A stretch of 5,778 nucleotides of DNA from Nitrospirota bacterium (GCA_005877565.1 VBOK01000010.1:1-5778); one strand, 5' to 3'. Shown: positions 1 to 5,629, numbered from the stretch's first letter. Numbers and translations: made by a program. Notes: generated from the sequence alone by a model not told the origin.

Positions 1-106
1 CCGGCAGTGTGACGAGCCCGTACGACATGAGACCAGCGGCAGCCAGAACCGGGACGAGAAGCAGGGAGAGCGTGTAGCGGACGAGGCGCGTGGGAGGTGA
101 GGCCAA
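1..106 (-). CDS. Partial gene: N-terminal membrane-anchored protein downstream of clpX (cut by window edge)
   Basis: Only the first 35 or so codons are present. From a TTG at 106-104 the minus strand reads MASPPTRLVRYTLSLLLV and continues PVLAAAGLMSYGLVTLP to the window edge. This is a short basic N-terminus, one hydrophobic segment of about 20 residues (roughly residues 11-31), then a Leu-Pro. The shape is a signal anchor or signal peptide with the bulk of the protein outside the cytoplasm. The frame opens one base after the clpX stop codon, so it is probably the next gene of the operon. The start is uncertain: an AAGGAG-like sequence lies about 15 bases upstream of the TTG, farther than ideal, and no ATG is available in the frame nearby. 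An anchor followed by a proline-rich stretch is compatible with MltG-type lytic transglycosylases, but no catalytic part is visible, so that identity is only a guess. Confidence 0.5.
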   Translation of the reverse strand, partial: MASPPTRLVRYTLSLLLVPVLAAAGLMSYGLVTLP

Positions 107-107
107 G

Positions 108-1358
108 CTAAGCTGACTTGACTCCTTTTTCGTGGTCTTTGATGAGCAGCGGCGAGGTCTTGCCCTCGATCACGTCCTCCGTGACCACGCACTCGCGAAT
201 CTCGCGCTGGGAGGGGATCTCGTACATCACGTCGAGCATCACCTCTTCGAGGATGGAGCGCAGGCCCCGCGCGCCCGTCTTCTGCTTGAACGCCTTACGC
301 GCCACCGCGACCACGGCGTTCTCGGTGAACTTCAACTTCACCTTCTCGAAGGCCAGGAGCTTCTCATACTGCTTGAGAAGCGCGTTCTTGGGCTCCGTGA
401 GGATGCGGATGAGCGACTTCTCGTCGAGCTCCTCCAGCGTGGCGGCGACCGGCAAGCGTCCCACGAACTCGGGGATCAGCCCGTACTTGAGCAGGTCTTC
501 CGGCTGCACCTGCGACAGCAGGTGGCTCGTGCGGCGCTCGTGCTTACCCTTGATCTCGGCGCCGAAGCCGATCACCTTCTGGTTGAGACGCTGCTCGACG
601 ATGGCTTCCAGCCCGACGAAGGCGCCCCCGCAGACGAACAGGATGTTCGCCGTGTCCACCTGGATGAACTCCTGATGCGGGTGCTTGCGCCCGCCCTGGG
701 GCGGGACGTTGGCCACGGTCCCCTCGATGAGCTTGAGCAAGGCCTGCTGCACGCCCTCGCCCGAGACGTCCCGCGTGATGGAGGGACTGTCGCTCTTGCG
801 GCTGATCTTGTCGATCTCATCGATGTAGACGATGCCACGCTCCGCCCGCTCCACGTCGTAATCGGCGGCCTGCACCAGCTTGAGGATGATGTTCTCCACG
901 TCCTCGCCGACGTAGCCCGCCTCGGTCAGCGTCGTCGCGTCAGCGATGGTGAACGGCACGTCGAGGATGCGGGCCAGCGTCTGGGCCAGTAGGGTCTTGC
1001 CCGTGCCGGTAGGGCCGATGAGGAGGATGTTGCCCTTCTGGAGCTCGACGTCGTCCAGCGTGTTGGAGGAAATGCGCTTGTAGTGATTGTGAACGGCGAC
1101 CGACAGCACCTTCTTGGCCCGCTCCTGGCCGATGACGTACTGGTCCAGGGTGCGCATGATCTCTTTGGGCTTCGGCAACTTGGAGGAGACGACTTCCTGT
1201 TTCTCCTCAAGGTCCTCCGCGATGATGTCGTTGCAGAGGTCCACGCACTCGTCGCAGATGTAGACCGTGGGCCCGGCGATCAGCTTCCGGACCTCCTCGC
1301 GTCCTTTGCCGCAGAATGAGCACCGCAACTGGGCTTCGGCCTTCTCTTGTTTCGCCAT
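108..1358 (-). CDS. clpX: ATP-dependent Clp protease ATP-binding subunit ClpX
   Basis: ClpX is the AAA+ hexameric unfoldase that recognises tagged or damaged cytoplasmic proteins, unfolds them with ATP and threads them into ClpP. At 416 residues it is close to the usual length (E. coli 424). An N-terminal C4 zinc-binding domain has Cys13, Cys16, Cys35 and Cys38. The Walker A motif GPTGTGKT is at 115-122, the pore loop GYVG at 148-151 and Walker B YIDE at 178-181. The RKH loop is at 224-226 and the ClpP-docking IGF loop at 263-265. The arginine finger is in EFVGR (Arg301) and sensor 2 in GARG (Arg364). All key residues are present, so it should be active and able to dock ClpP. The ATG is preceded by a strong GAGGGAGGG ribosome site (1361-1369) lying in the 13-base gap after the clpP stop, which fixes the start and indicates cotranscription with clpP. 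Confidence 0.98.
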   Translation of the reverse strand: MAKQEKAEAQLRCSFCGKGREEVRKLIAGPTVYICDECVDLCNDIIAEDLEEKQEVVSSKLPKPKEIMRTLDQYVIGQERAKKVLSVAVHNHYKRISSNTLDDVELQKGNILLIGPTGTGKTLLAQTLARILDVPFTIADATTLTEAGYVGEDVENIILKLVQAADYDVERAERGIVYIDEIDKISRKSDSPSITRDVSGEGVQQALLKLIEGTVANVPPQGGRKHPHQEFIQVDTANILFVCGGAFVGLEAIVEQRLNQKVIGFGAEIKGKHERRTSHLLSQVQPEDLLKYGLIPEFVGRLPVAATLEELDEKSLIRILTEPKNALLKQYEKLLAFEKVKLKFTENAVVAVARKAFKQKTGARGLRSILEEVMLDVMYEIPSQREIRECVVTEDVIEGKTSPLLIKDHEKGVKSA

Positions 1359-1371
1359 TGCCCTCCCTCGA

Positions 1372-2043
1372 TCAGGATTTCACTTCAGGGGTCTTGCCGT
1401 TCCCGTCCTTGTCGTCCTTGGTCGGCCTCAAGCTTTTCGGCGGCCGCACGATCACTTCGTCGATGAGACCATAGGCTTTCGCCTCCTCCGCGGACATGAA
1501 ATAGTCGCGCTCCGAGTCCCTGTGGACCTTCTCGACCGGCTGGATGGTGTGCTTCGCCATGATCTCATCGAGCCGCTTGCGGATCTTGATGATCTCCTCG
1601 GCCTGGATGCCGATATCGGTGGCCTGGCCCTCGAACCCGCCGCGCGGCTGGTGGATCATGATCCGGGAGTTCGGCAGCGCGTAGCGCTTGCCCTTGGTCC
1701 CAGCAGTCAGCAGGAGCGCCCCCATGCTCGCGGCCTGGCCGACGCAGATGGTGGCGATGGCGGGCTTGACGTACTGCATCGTATCGTAGATGGCCAGACC
1801 GGCCGTCACCAATCCGCCCGGCGTGTTGACGTACACGTTGATGTCCTTCTCGGGGTCCTCGGCTTCGAGAAACAGGAGCTGGGCGATGATGACGTTCGAG
1901 ACCACATCGTCGATCGGCGTGCCGATGAAGATTATACGATCCTTTAAGAGGCGGGAATAGATGTCGTAGGCGCGCTCGCCTCGGTTGGTTTGCTCGATGA
2001 CCATCGGGATGAGCATCTGGGAAGTCTCTCTCATAGGTTTCAT
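1372..2043 (-). CDS. clpP: ATP-dependent Clp protease proteolytic subunit ClpP
   Basis: ClpP is the barrel-shaped serine peptidase of the cytoplasm that degrades proteins fed by ClpX. The sequence has the family core from MLIPMVIEQTNRGERAYDIYSRLL onward. Counting from the ATG at 2043, the triad is Ser106 in GQAASMG, His131 in MIHQP and Asp180 in RDSERD, with the canonical spacings of 25 and 49 residues. The oxyanion GG is in NTPGG (73-77). Three starts are possible: 2043 (223 aa), 2034 (MRETSQ) and 2016 (MLIPMVIEQ, 214 aa). The first and third both have GAGAG-type weak ribosome sites about 9 bases upstream. Family comparison favours a very short leader, either choice leaving the same mature enzyme. 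The C-terminus carries a charged tail of about 20 residues (PPKSLRPTKDDKDGNGKTPE...) beyond the usual fold end, probably disordered. It lies 28 bases after tig and 13 bases before clpX. Confidence 0.97.
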   Translation of the reverse strand: MKPMRETSQMLIPMVIEQTNRGERAYDIYSRLLKDRIIFIGTPIDDVVSNVIIAQLLFLEAEDPEKDINVYVNTPGGLVTAGLAIYDTMQYVKPAIATICVGQAASMGALLLTAGTKGKRYALPNSRIMIHQPRGGFEGQATDIGIQAEEIIKIRKRLDEIMAKHTIQPVEKVHRDSERDYFMSAEEAKAYGLIDEVIVRPPKSLRPTKDDKDGNGKTPEVKS

Positions 2044-2071
2044 TATCTCACACTCTCAGGTTAGGTGTTCA

Positions 2072-3358
2072 TCAGACCTGGATGATGGTCTTTTCATAGA
2101 CGAACTGCAAGGCCTTCTCTGTCAGGATGCGGGACTTGAGGTCTTCGACCGCGTCCTCGCCCCCGTCCCTCAGCATCTTCACCACCTCCGCCACGTCCAC
2201 CTGCAGCGCGCGCGCCATCTGGCGACACTCGTACTCGAGGTCTGCGTCGGTTACCGCAACGCCTTCCTTCTGCGCGATCGCCTCCAGGACCAAGCCGAGC
2301 TTGACGCGCTGCTGGGCCGTGGGGAGGCTCTCCTCCCGGAACTTCCGGACATCGAACTTCTCGCCCTCCTGAGGGCCCTCCGTCCCGTGCGAGATCATCT
2401 GCTGGATCCGGTGTCGCCGCGTGCGCTCGCTCTGGACCATGGCGTCCAGCTCACGCTGGACCAGCGACTCCGGAATGTCGAAGTGGTGCAGGTCCACCAG
2501 CCGCTTCATGATCTGGTCCTTGTACGTCTCTTCGATGTCCCGCTTCAGGCTCTGTTCGAGCTGCGTGCGGACCTTCTCGCGGAGCTCCGCCAGGGACTTG
2601 TAGTCGCCCAGGTCCTTGGCGAACTCGTCGTCCAGCTCGGGCAGGACCTTCTGCTTGATCGTCTGCACCATCCCCCAGGCCGTGCCGATCCCTTCCTGGC
2701 CGGCTTGGATCGCCTCGCCCTTTTTCCTGCCGAGGACCGCCTCGTCCAGCGTCAGCCCATAGACCTGGGTCTTGTCGCCAACGCGGAACAGGTGGGATTC
2801 GGGCTTGAAGCCGGCCGGCTGGTTCGGCCCCTCGACCTGCTCGATGCGGACCTGCACGTAATCGCCCTCGACGACGCCCCGATCCTCCTTGACCACTTCG
2901 ATCTGGGCATGCTGCTGCCGGAGAACCTGCATCGCCTTGTCGAGCTCCTCCTCCGTGATGGCCCGCTTGTCCTGCTTGAGCGTGATGCCCTTGTACTCCC
3001 GGAGCTCGAAGACGGGCTTGATCTCCACGGTGGTCGTGAAGACCAACGGGGCGCCGTCCTTAATCTTGATCCGTTCGATCGGCGGCAGGTCCACGGCGAC
3101 CGGAGTGAACCCCGCCTGCTGCATGGCCTTCTGGTAATACTCGGGGACGAGCGAGCGGACGACGTCGTCCTCGACGGCCTTCGCGTAGCGCTTTTCCAGC
3201 AGGGCCAGCGGCGCCTTGCCGGGACGAAAGCCAGGGATATGCACCTGACTCCGGAGGTCCGCATAAACGTCCCGGAACCGCTTGGCGACGTCCTCCGCCG
3301 GCACTTCGATCCGGACGGCCCGTTTCACCGGGCCCAATTCGGTCACTTCGAGTTTCAT
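2072..3358 (-). CDS. tig: Trigger factor (ribosome-associated chaperone)
   Basis: Trigger factor binds near the ribosome exit tunnel and shields nascent chains. The product is 428 aa (E. coli 432). Domain order is the normal one: N-terminal ribosome-binding domain about 1-115 with the signature GFRPGKAP at 43-50 (Phe44-Arg45 retained), a middle FKBP-like domain about 150-240, and a helical C-terminal chaperone domain about 240-428 starting at LPELDDEFAKDLG. The middle domain is divergent: it keeps GDYVQVRIE and a GRKKGE turn but the usual GxxIPGFE-type stretch is not recognisable, so prolyl isomerase activity is doubtful while the chaperone parts look intact. The start is set at the ATG at 3358 (MKLEVTELGPVKR). 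The reading frame stays open upstream, but that extension is translated tRNA. No clear Shine-Dalgarno precedes the ATG (ACTTCACCG). It follows tRNA-Leu by 29 bases with no terminator visible between them, and leads the tig-clpP-clpX operon. Confidence 0.95.
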   Translation of the reverse strand: MKLEVTELGPVKRAVRIEVPAEDVAKRFRDVYADLRSQVHIPGFRPGKAPLALLEKRYAKAVEDDVVRSLVPEYYQKAMQQAGFTPVAVDLPPIERIKIKDGAPLVFTTTVEIKPVFELREYKGITLKQDKRAITEEELDKAMQVLRQQHAQIEVVKEDRGVVEGDYVQVRIEQVEGPNQPAGFKPESHLFRVGDKTQVYGLTLDEAVLGRKKGEAIQAGQEGIGTAWGMVQTIKQKVLPELDDEFAKDLGDYKSLAELREKVRTQLEQSLKRDIEETYKDQIMKRLVDLHHFDIPESLVQRELDAMVQSERTRRHRIQQMISHGTEGPQEGEKFDVRKFREESLPTAQQRVKLGLVLEAIAQKEGVAVTDADLEYECRQMARALQVDVAEVVKMLRDGGEDAVEDLKSRILTEKALQFVYEKTIIQV

Positions 3359-3387
3359 CGGTGAAGTCTGCGTTGCGCCGGTCTCAT

Positions 3388-3472
3388 TGGTGCGAGAGGG
3401 GGGACTCGAACCCCCACGGTTGTGCCCACGAGATCCTAAGTCTCGCGCGTCTGCCAGTTCCGCCACTCTCGC
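3388..3472 (-). tRNA. tRNA-Leu (anticodon UAG)
   Basis: This is a complete class II tRNA of 85 nt including an encoded CCA (3388-3390). The acceptor arms GCGAGAG (3466-3472) and CTCTCGC (3392-3398) pair perfectly, with discriminator A at 3391, as expected for leucine. The D arm is GCG...CGC with the GG of the D loop. The anticodon stem CGAGA/TCTCG encloses the loop CTTAGGA, giving anticodon UAG, which reads CUA and related CUN codons. A 13-base variable arm is followed by the T arm GGGGG-TTCGAGT-CCCCC. It sits on the same strand just ahead of tig, probably on the same primary transcript and released by RNase P and 3' processing. Confidence 0.98.
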
Positions 3473-3497
3473 AGAGGATCAGGAGAGACACACCAGT

Positions 3498-3527
3498 GTT
3501 GTACTGTATCGCCTCCCTTTGCGTCAA
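3498..3527 (-). promoter_or_regulatory. Probable sigma-70 promoter for tRNA-Leu/tig/clpPX
   Basis: On the minus strand TTGACG (3522-3527, 5 of 6 match to TTGACA) is followed after 18 bases by TACAAC (3498-3503, 4 of 6 match to TATAAT). Transcription would begin near 3491, giving a leader of about 19 nt before the tRNA 5' end at 3472. The -35 is good and the -10 mediocre. The position is right for the only sizable space upstream of the operon. Confidence 0.5.
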
Positions 3528-3535
3528 GGCTGGAG

Positions 3536-3555
3536 GGGCACGGCATGCCGTGCCC
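3536..3555. repeat. Perfect 20-bp palindrome between tRNA-Leu operon and GNAT remnant
   Basis: GGGCACGGCA is followed directly by its exact reverse complement (TGCCGTGCCC). With one mismatch (3535/3556) the pairing continues to GGA/TCC at 3532-3559. It lies 8 bases beyond the GNAT stop codon and just upstream of the -35 of the tRNA promoter. No T-run follows it on either strand, so a classical intrinsic terminator is not supported. It could be a dispersed intergenic palindromic repeat (REP/MITE-like), a dimeric regulator site, or a 3'-end-stabilising hairpin. Confidence 0.7.
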
Positions 3556-3563
3556 ATCCCTCC

Positions 3564-3842
3564 TTACAGCACGAAATCCTGTTCATAGACTCGGTAGGGC
3601 GTCAGGTTCATCCCTAGCCGGGAGTACGCCTCCTGCGCCGCCTCATTCTCCTTCTCGACATAGAGACGCAGGCCGCAAACGTCACCGCGCGCGCGCGCGT
3701 CGTTCAGGACACGCGCGTGGAGGGCGCGGTACACGCCGCGCTTGCGCACTGAAGGTTCGACGTACACGCTCTGGATCCACCAGAACACGCCGTTCCTCCA
3801 ATCGCTCCACTCATAGGTCACGAACACTTGGCCGACGACGAT
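3564..3842 (-). pseudogene. GNAT-family N-acetyltransferase, N-terminal half missing
   Basis: The readable frame gives IVVGQVFVTYEWSDWRNG and continues through FWWIQSVYVEP, an acetyl-CoA-binding RKRGVYRALH stretch (the RxxGx(G/A) motif in a variant form), GLRLYVEKENEAAQEAYSRLGM and a C-terminal YRVYEQDFVL. These are the beta4-to-end elements of GNAT acetyltransferases, which normally run to about 150 residues; about 60-70 N-terminal residues are absent. Homology-like sequence (VVGQ) extends upstream of the only possible start, a GTG at 3827 that has no ribosome site, and then hits an in-frame stop (TGA) at 3852-3854. I therefore read this as a truncated remnant, though it could be called as an 87-aa gene from 3827. 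A (CG)7 tract at 3686-3699 lies inside it. The substrate cannot be told. What lies beyond 3842 belongs to another gene remnant on the opposite strand. Confidence 0.7.
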
Positions 3843-3936
3843 CGAAGCACATCAAGATCGCCTATTGCAGCAGGGCGGACCTTCACCTCAAGCGGAGGCG
3901 TGGTATGAGGAGTGGAAGGCATTGGGTACTCCCTAA
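3838..3936 (+). pseudogene. C-terminal tail of an unidentified protein (remnant, plus strand)
   Basis: The plus strand reads TIEAHQDRLLQQGGPSP then QAEAWYEEWKALGTP and a TAA at 3934-3936. The composition (amphipathic, Trp/Tyr/Glu-rich helix ending in a short Gly-Thr-Pro tail) looks like a genuine protein C-terminus. Its stop codon overlaps the stop of the convergent minus-strand gene (TAG read from 3935-3933), a common arrangement for neighbouring convergent genes. The frame has a stop at 3814-3816, and between it and the TAA there is no ATG or GTG and no ribosome site, so it cannot be a free-standing small gene. I do not recognise the family. The exact left limit is unknown; I place it where the GNAT similarity stops. 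It could still be chance coding-like sequence. Confidence 0.4.
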
Positions 3937-4505
3937 GGCTTCGGACCGGCCGCGCCGGTCGCCGGGACGACTTTGAAGCGGACGAGAGTCAGCAGGCTCA
4001 TGTCGGTGATCTCCTCGTAATGGATCTCGACGCGGTAGTTGCCGAGGGGAAAGCCGCCGGGCGGCTGCTTCATCATCAGGTAGCCCCCTGTGTCCTCATT
4101 TTCAAACTGGGCCCGGTCCACATGGAGGACAGTCCCGACGGGCTTCCCTTCCGGGTCCTCCAGGATGAAGCGCCCGACGAGGCGGAAGATGTCAAAGGCC
4201 GATTGCAGAAACTCGACGACAACGTAGATCGCCGGCGTATCCGGCGTGAACGTATTGGTGATCCCGACGGCCTTCACCTCATGGAGCCCGGCCTTGCTGT
4301 CGTCGATTTCGAACCCGCGCGCGGTGGCGATCTTGCGGAACAGGCCTCCGCGGAAGCTTCCCTTGCCTTCCCCGACCGGATTGACCAACGGCACGACGAC
4401 CGGCGATGGCTTCCCTTCCTCCGCGGCCGCCTCTGACGGCTGCGCCAGCACGGTCACCGTCACGACCAGGGCGAGCGCCAGACCCGTGCCCACGCACGCG
4501 ATCAT
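3933..4505 (-). CDS. Hypothetical exported protein, 190 aa, coupled to DsbA-like gene
   Basis: I do not recognise a named family. The start is secure: the ATG at 4505 overlaps the upstream stop as ATGA, and AGGAGG lies 10 bases upstream. Residues 2-21 (IACVGTGLALALVVTVTVLA) form a hydrophobic segment followed by small and acidic residues (QPSEAAAEEGK), as in a signal peptide, although there is no Lys or Arg before the hydrophobic core, which is atypical. The mature part is rich in alternating hydrophobic/beta-type segments (AIYVVVEFLQ, RLVGRFILEDPEG, GTVLHVDR) and ends FPLGNYRVEIHYEEITD...LVRFKVVP. This suggests a small beta-sandwich, with the 'GxPLGxYRVEI' style seen in Ig-like periplasmic domains. 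It has no cysteine after residue 4, so it is not an obvious disulfide substrate. Operon partnership with the thiol oxidoreductase suggests an envelope role, otherwise unknown. Confidence 0.8.
   Translation of the reverse strand: MIACVGTGLALALVVTVTVLAQPSEAAAEEGKPSPVVVPLVNPVGEGKGSFRGGLFRKIATARGFEIDDSKAGLHEVKAVGITNTFTPDTPAIYVVVEFLQSAFDIFRLVGRFILEDPEGKPVGTVLHVDRAQFENEDTGGYLMMKQPPGGFPLGNYRVEIHYEEITDMSLLTLVRFKVVPATGAAGPKP
3944..3960 (-). other. GC-rich stem-loop at the 3' end of the exported-protein gene
   Basis: GACCGGC and GCCGGTC form a 7-bp perfect stem with a 3-base loop (CGC on the plus strand, GCG in the minus-strand transcript), lying in the last codons just before the stop at 3935-3933. 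No T-tract follows on the minus strand, so I do not call it a terminator. It may cap the 3' end of the mRNA or simply reflect GC-rich coding (ATGAAG residues). Confidence 0.3.
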
Positions 4506-5560
4506 CGGGGACCTGCCTCCTGGCCTGTGTCTCCCGGACGTGCTCCGTTGCGGACTGCCACCAACTCGCGGTCGATATACTGCCGGAGCGCGTCCAATGA
4601 TTGGAACCCAGACAGGTAGCGCCCGTTGATGAAGAAGGTCGGCGTCCCGCTGAGCCCCAAGGCCTGGGCGTCCGCAAGGTCCTTGGCTACGGCGACCTTC
4701 GGCCGATTGCTGCTCAGGCAGGCGGCGAAGTCCGCGGTGTTCAACTTCAGACGCTCGGCTAACTGCACGTAATCCGACGGTTGGAGATCGGGCGCCTTGG
4801 CGAAGAGGGCGTCGTGATAAGTCCAGAACTGGCCCTGCTCGTGCGCACAGTGAGCCGCTTCGGCCGCCGGGCGCGCCTGCGGGTGCGACGCGAGGGGAAA
4901 GTTCCGGTAGACGATCCGGACCTGCTCCCGATAGAGGCTGCGCACCTCTTGCAAGACCGGGAGGCTCTCCTTGCAGACCGGACATTCGAAATCCGCGAAC
5001 TCGACGATCGTGACCGGCGCCGCCGGCGAACCCCATGCCGGGCCGTCTCCCGCGGAGACGGTCAGGACGGGAGGCTCGGGGGGACGCAACGTCACCGTCA
5101 CCCGCGCCTCGCGAGATAACCGCTCGACCAGCTCCTGGAGCGCTTGCCCCGCGCGTTCGCGGACCAGAACGCTCCGCGCCTCTTTGTGGGCCTGCTCCTC
5201 GTCCGTCGGCAGCTTGGCCCGGTCCGCCCGCACCCGCGCGACGATCTCCTCTGGCGTGATCGTCGCGATCTGGGCCTGCACCTCCGCCGTGACGAAGGCC
5301 GACACCGTCTGCCCCCGTTCGGCCGCCGCCCGCGCGAGCAGCCGCTCGACGATCGTCTGGTCCAGCTTCCGTCGCGTCAGACGATACTTCTCCACTTCCA
5401 GATCGTAGAGCGGGAGTCGGAGCGCCTGGTCGATTTCTGCCGCCGAGATCGGCGTGCCGCCCACGGTCGCCAAGACCGGCGAATCGGCCAGGACCGGAGA
5501 TGGCAGCAGACAGGCCGCTGCTGTCAGGAGTCCCCAGCCGATGACGTGGCAAGTCTTCAT
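4502..5560 (-). CDS. Secreted SurA-N-like/DsbA-like fusion thiol oxidoreductase
   Basis: The product is 352 aa, predicted to be periplasmic. Residues 1-25 are a signal peptide (MKTC..., hydrophobic core, cleavage probably after PVLA). Residues about 28-155 resemble the N-terminal chaperone domain of SurA/parvulin-type proteins (VLATVGGTPISAAEID; LDQTIVERLLARAAAERG), but no parvulin isomerase domain follows. Residues about 165-335 are a DsbA-like thioredoxin domain (Thioredoxin_4 type). The catalytic CPVC is at 193-196 in FADFECPVC, the cis-proline loop is GTPTFFING (Pro307), and a second cysteine pair Cys238/Cys281 sits in HCAHEQGQFW and ACLSS. It likely forms or reshuffles disulfides in exported proteins, with the N-terminal domain perhaps holding unfolded substrate. 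I chose the ATG at 5560 because it gives a textbook signal peptide; upstream ATG (5581) and GTG (5599) starts in frame would add 7 or 13 residues. It is coupled by ATGA to the following gene. Confidence 0.88.
   Translation of the reverse strand: MKTCHVIGWGLLTAAACLLPSPVLADSPVLATVGGTPISAAEIDQALRLPLYDLEVEKYRLTRRKLDQTIVERLLARAAAERGQTVSAFVTAEVQAQIATITPEEIVARVRADRAKLPTDEEQAHKEARSVLVRERAGQALQELVERLSREARVTVTLRPPEPPVLTVSAGDGPAWGSPAAPVTIVEFADFECPVCKESLPVLQEVRSLYREQVRIVYRNFPLASHPQARPAAEAAHCAHEQGQFWTYHDALFAKAPDLQPSDYVQLAERLKLNTADFAACLSSNRPKVAVAKDLADAQALGLSGTPTFFINGRYLSGFQSLDALRQYIDRELVAVRNGARPGDTGQEAGPR
4516..4521 (-). promoter_or_regulatory. Shine-Dalgarno AGGAGG deciding the start at 4505
   Basis: A full AGGAGG lies inside the end of the DsbA-like gene, 10 bases before the ATG at 4505. 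The frame of the exported protein is open far upstream by chance in this GC-rich DNA, so this site together with the ATGA overlap is what identifies the true start. Confidence 0.75.
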
Positions 5561-5576
5561 GGAAGGGCCTCTGGGG

Positions 5577-5610
5577 ATCATACTACTAAGCTTCTTCACT
5601 CAGGCGCAAC
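5577..5610 (-). promoter_or_regulatory. Weak candidate promoter for the DsbA-like operon
   Basis: On the minus strand TTGCGC (5605-5610) lies 19 bases before TAGTAT (5580-5585), and an overlapping TATGAT (5577-5582) is a close -10 match. Spacing is off-optimum for TTGCGC and the -35 is poor. Either start would give a short leader retaining AGAGG or less before the ATG at 5560. It is offered only because some promoter must lie in this 103-bp divergent interval. Confidence 0.25.
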
Positions 5611-5629
5611 TACGGCATCCATGAATAAT

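Noticed and set aside
4..20. Lipobox reading of the DsbA-like signal peptide (TAAAC, Cys17 at 5512-5510)
   Set aside because: The residues before Cys17 are A-A-A without the usual Leu at -3, and a good signal-peptidase I site (PVLA before DS) follows, so lipidation is less likely. The coordinates given here are residue-scale, not nucleotide; the nucleotide site is 5510-5512.
132..992. 286-residue plus-strand open frame opposite clpX
   Set aside because: Antisense shadow of clpX with no domain signature and a repetitive Leu/Asp/Arg/His composition.
1985..3364. 459-residue plus-strand open frame
   Set aside because: It is the antisense shadow of tig, produced by high-GC codon bias, with Leu/Asp/Arg-rich low-complexity translation and no domain.
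3359..3466. N-terminal extension of trigger factor beginning MAELADARDLGSRG
   Set aside because: This is the in-frame translation of tRNA-Leu, a well-known false extension. The tRNA folds perfectly and the family N-terminus MKLEVTELG begins at 3358.
3536..3555. Intrinsic terminator for the GNAT remnant or tRNA operon
   Set aside because: The palindrome has no T-run after it on either strand, and it lies upstream, not downstream, of the tRNA operon.
3545..3976. 143-residue plus-strand open frame across the GNAT remnant
   Set aside because: Arg/Ser-rich low-complexity translation opposite a clear GNAT domain; the plausible plus-strand tail at 3838-3936 is in a different frame.
3912..4436. 174-residue plus-strand open frame opposite the exported-protein gene
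   Set aside because: Antisense shadow; the minus-strand gene has start signals, a signal peptide and coupling, whereas this frame has none.
4506..5552. Upstream part of a 539-residue minus-strand open frame ending at 3933
   Set aside because: It lies out of frame across the DsbA-like gene, is low-complexity Arg/Gly/Ala-rich, and the real start at 4505 has AGGAGG and an ATGA overlap. Only 3933-4505 is coding.
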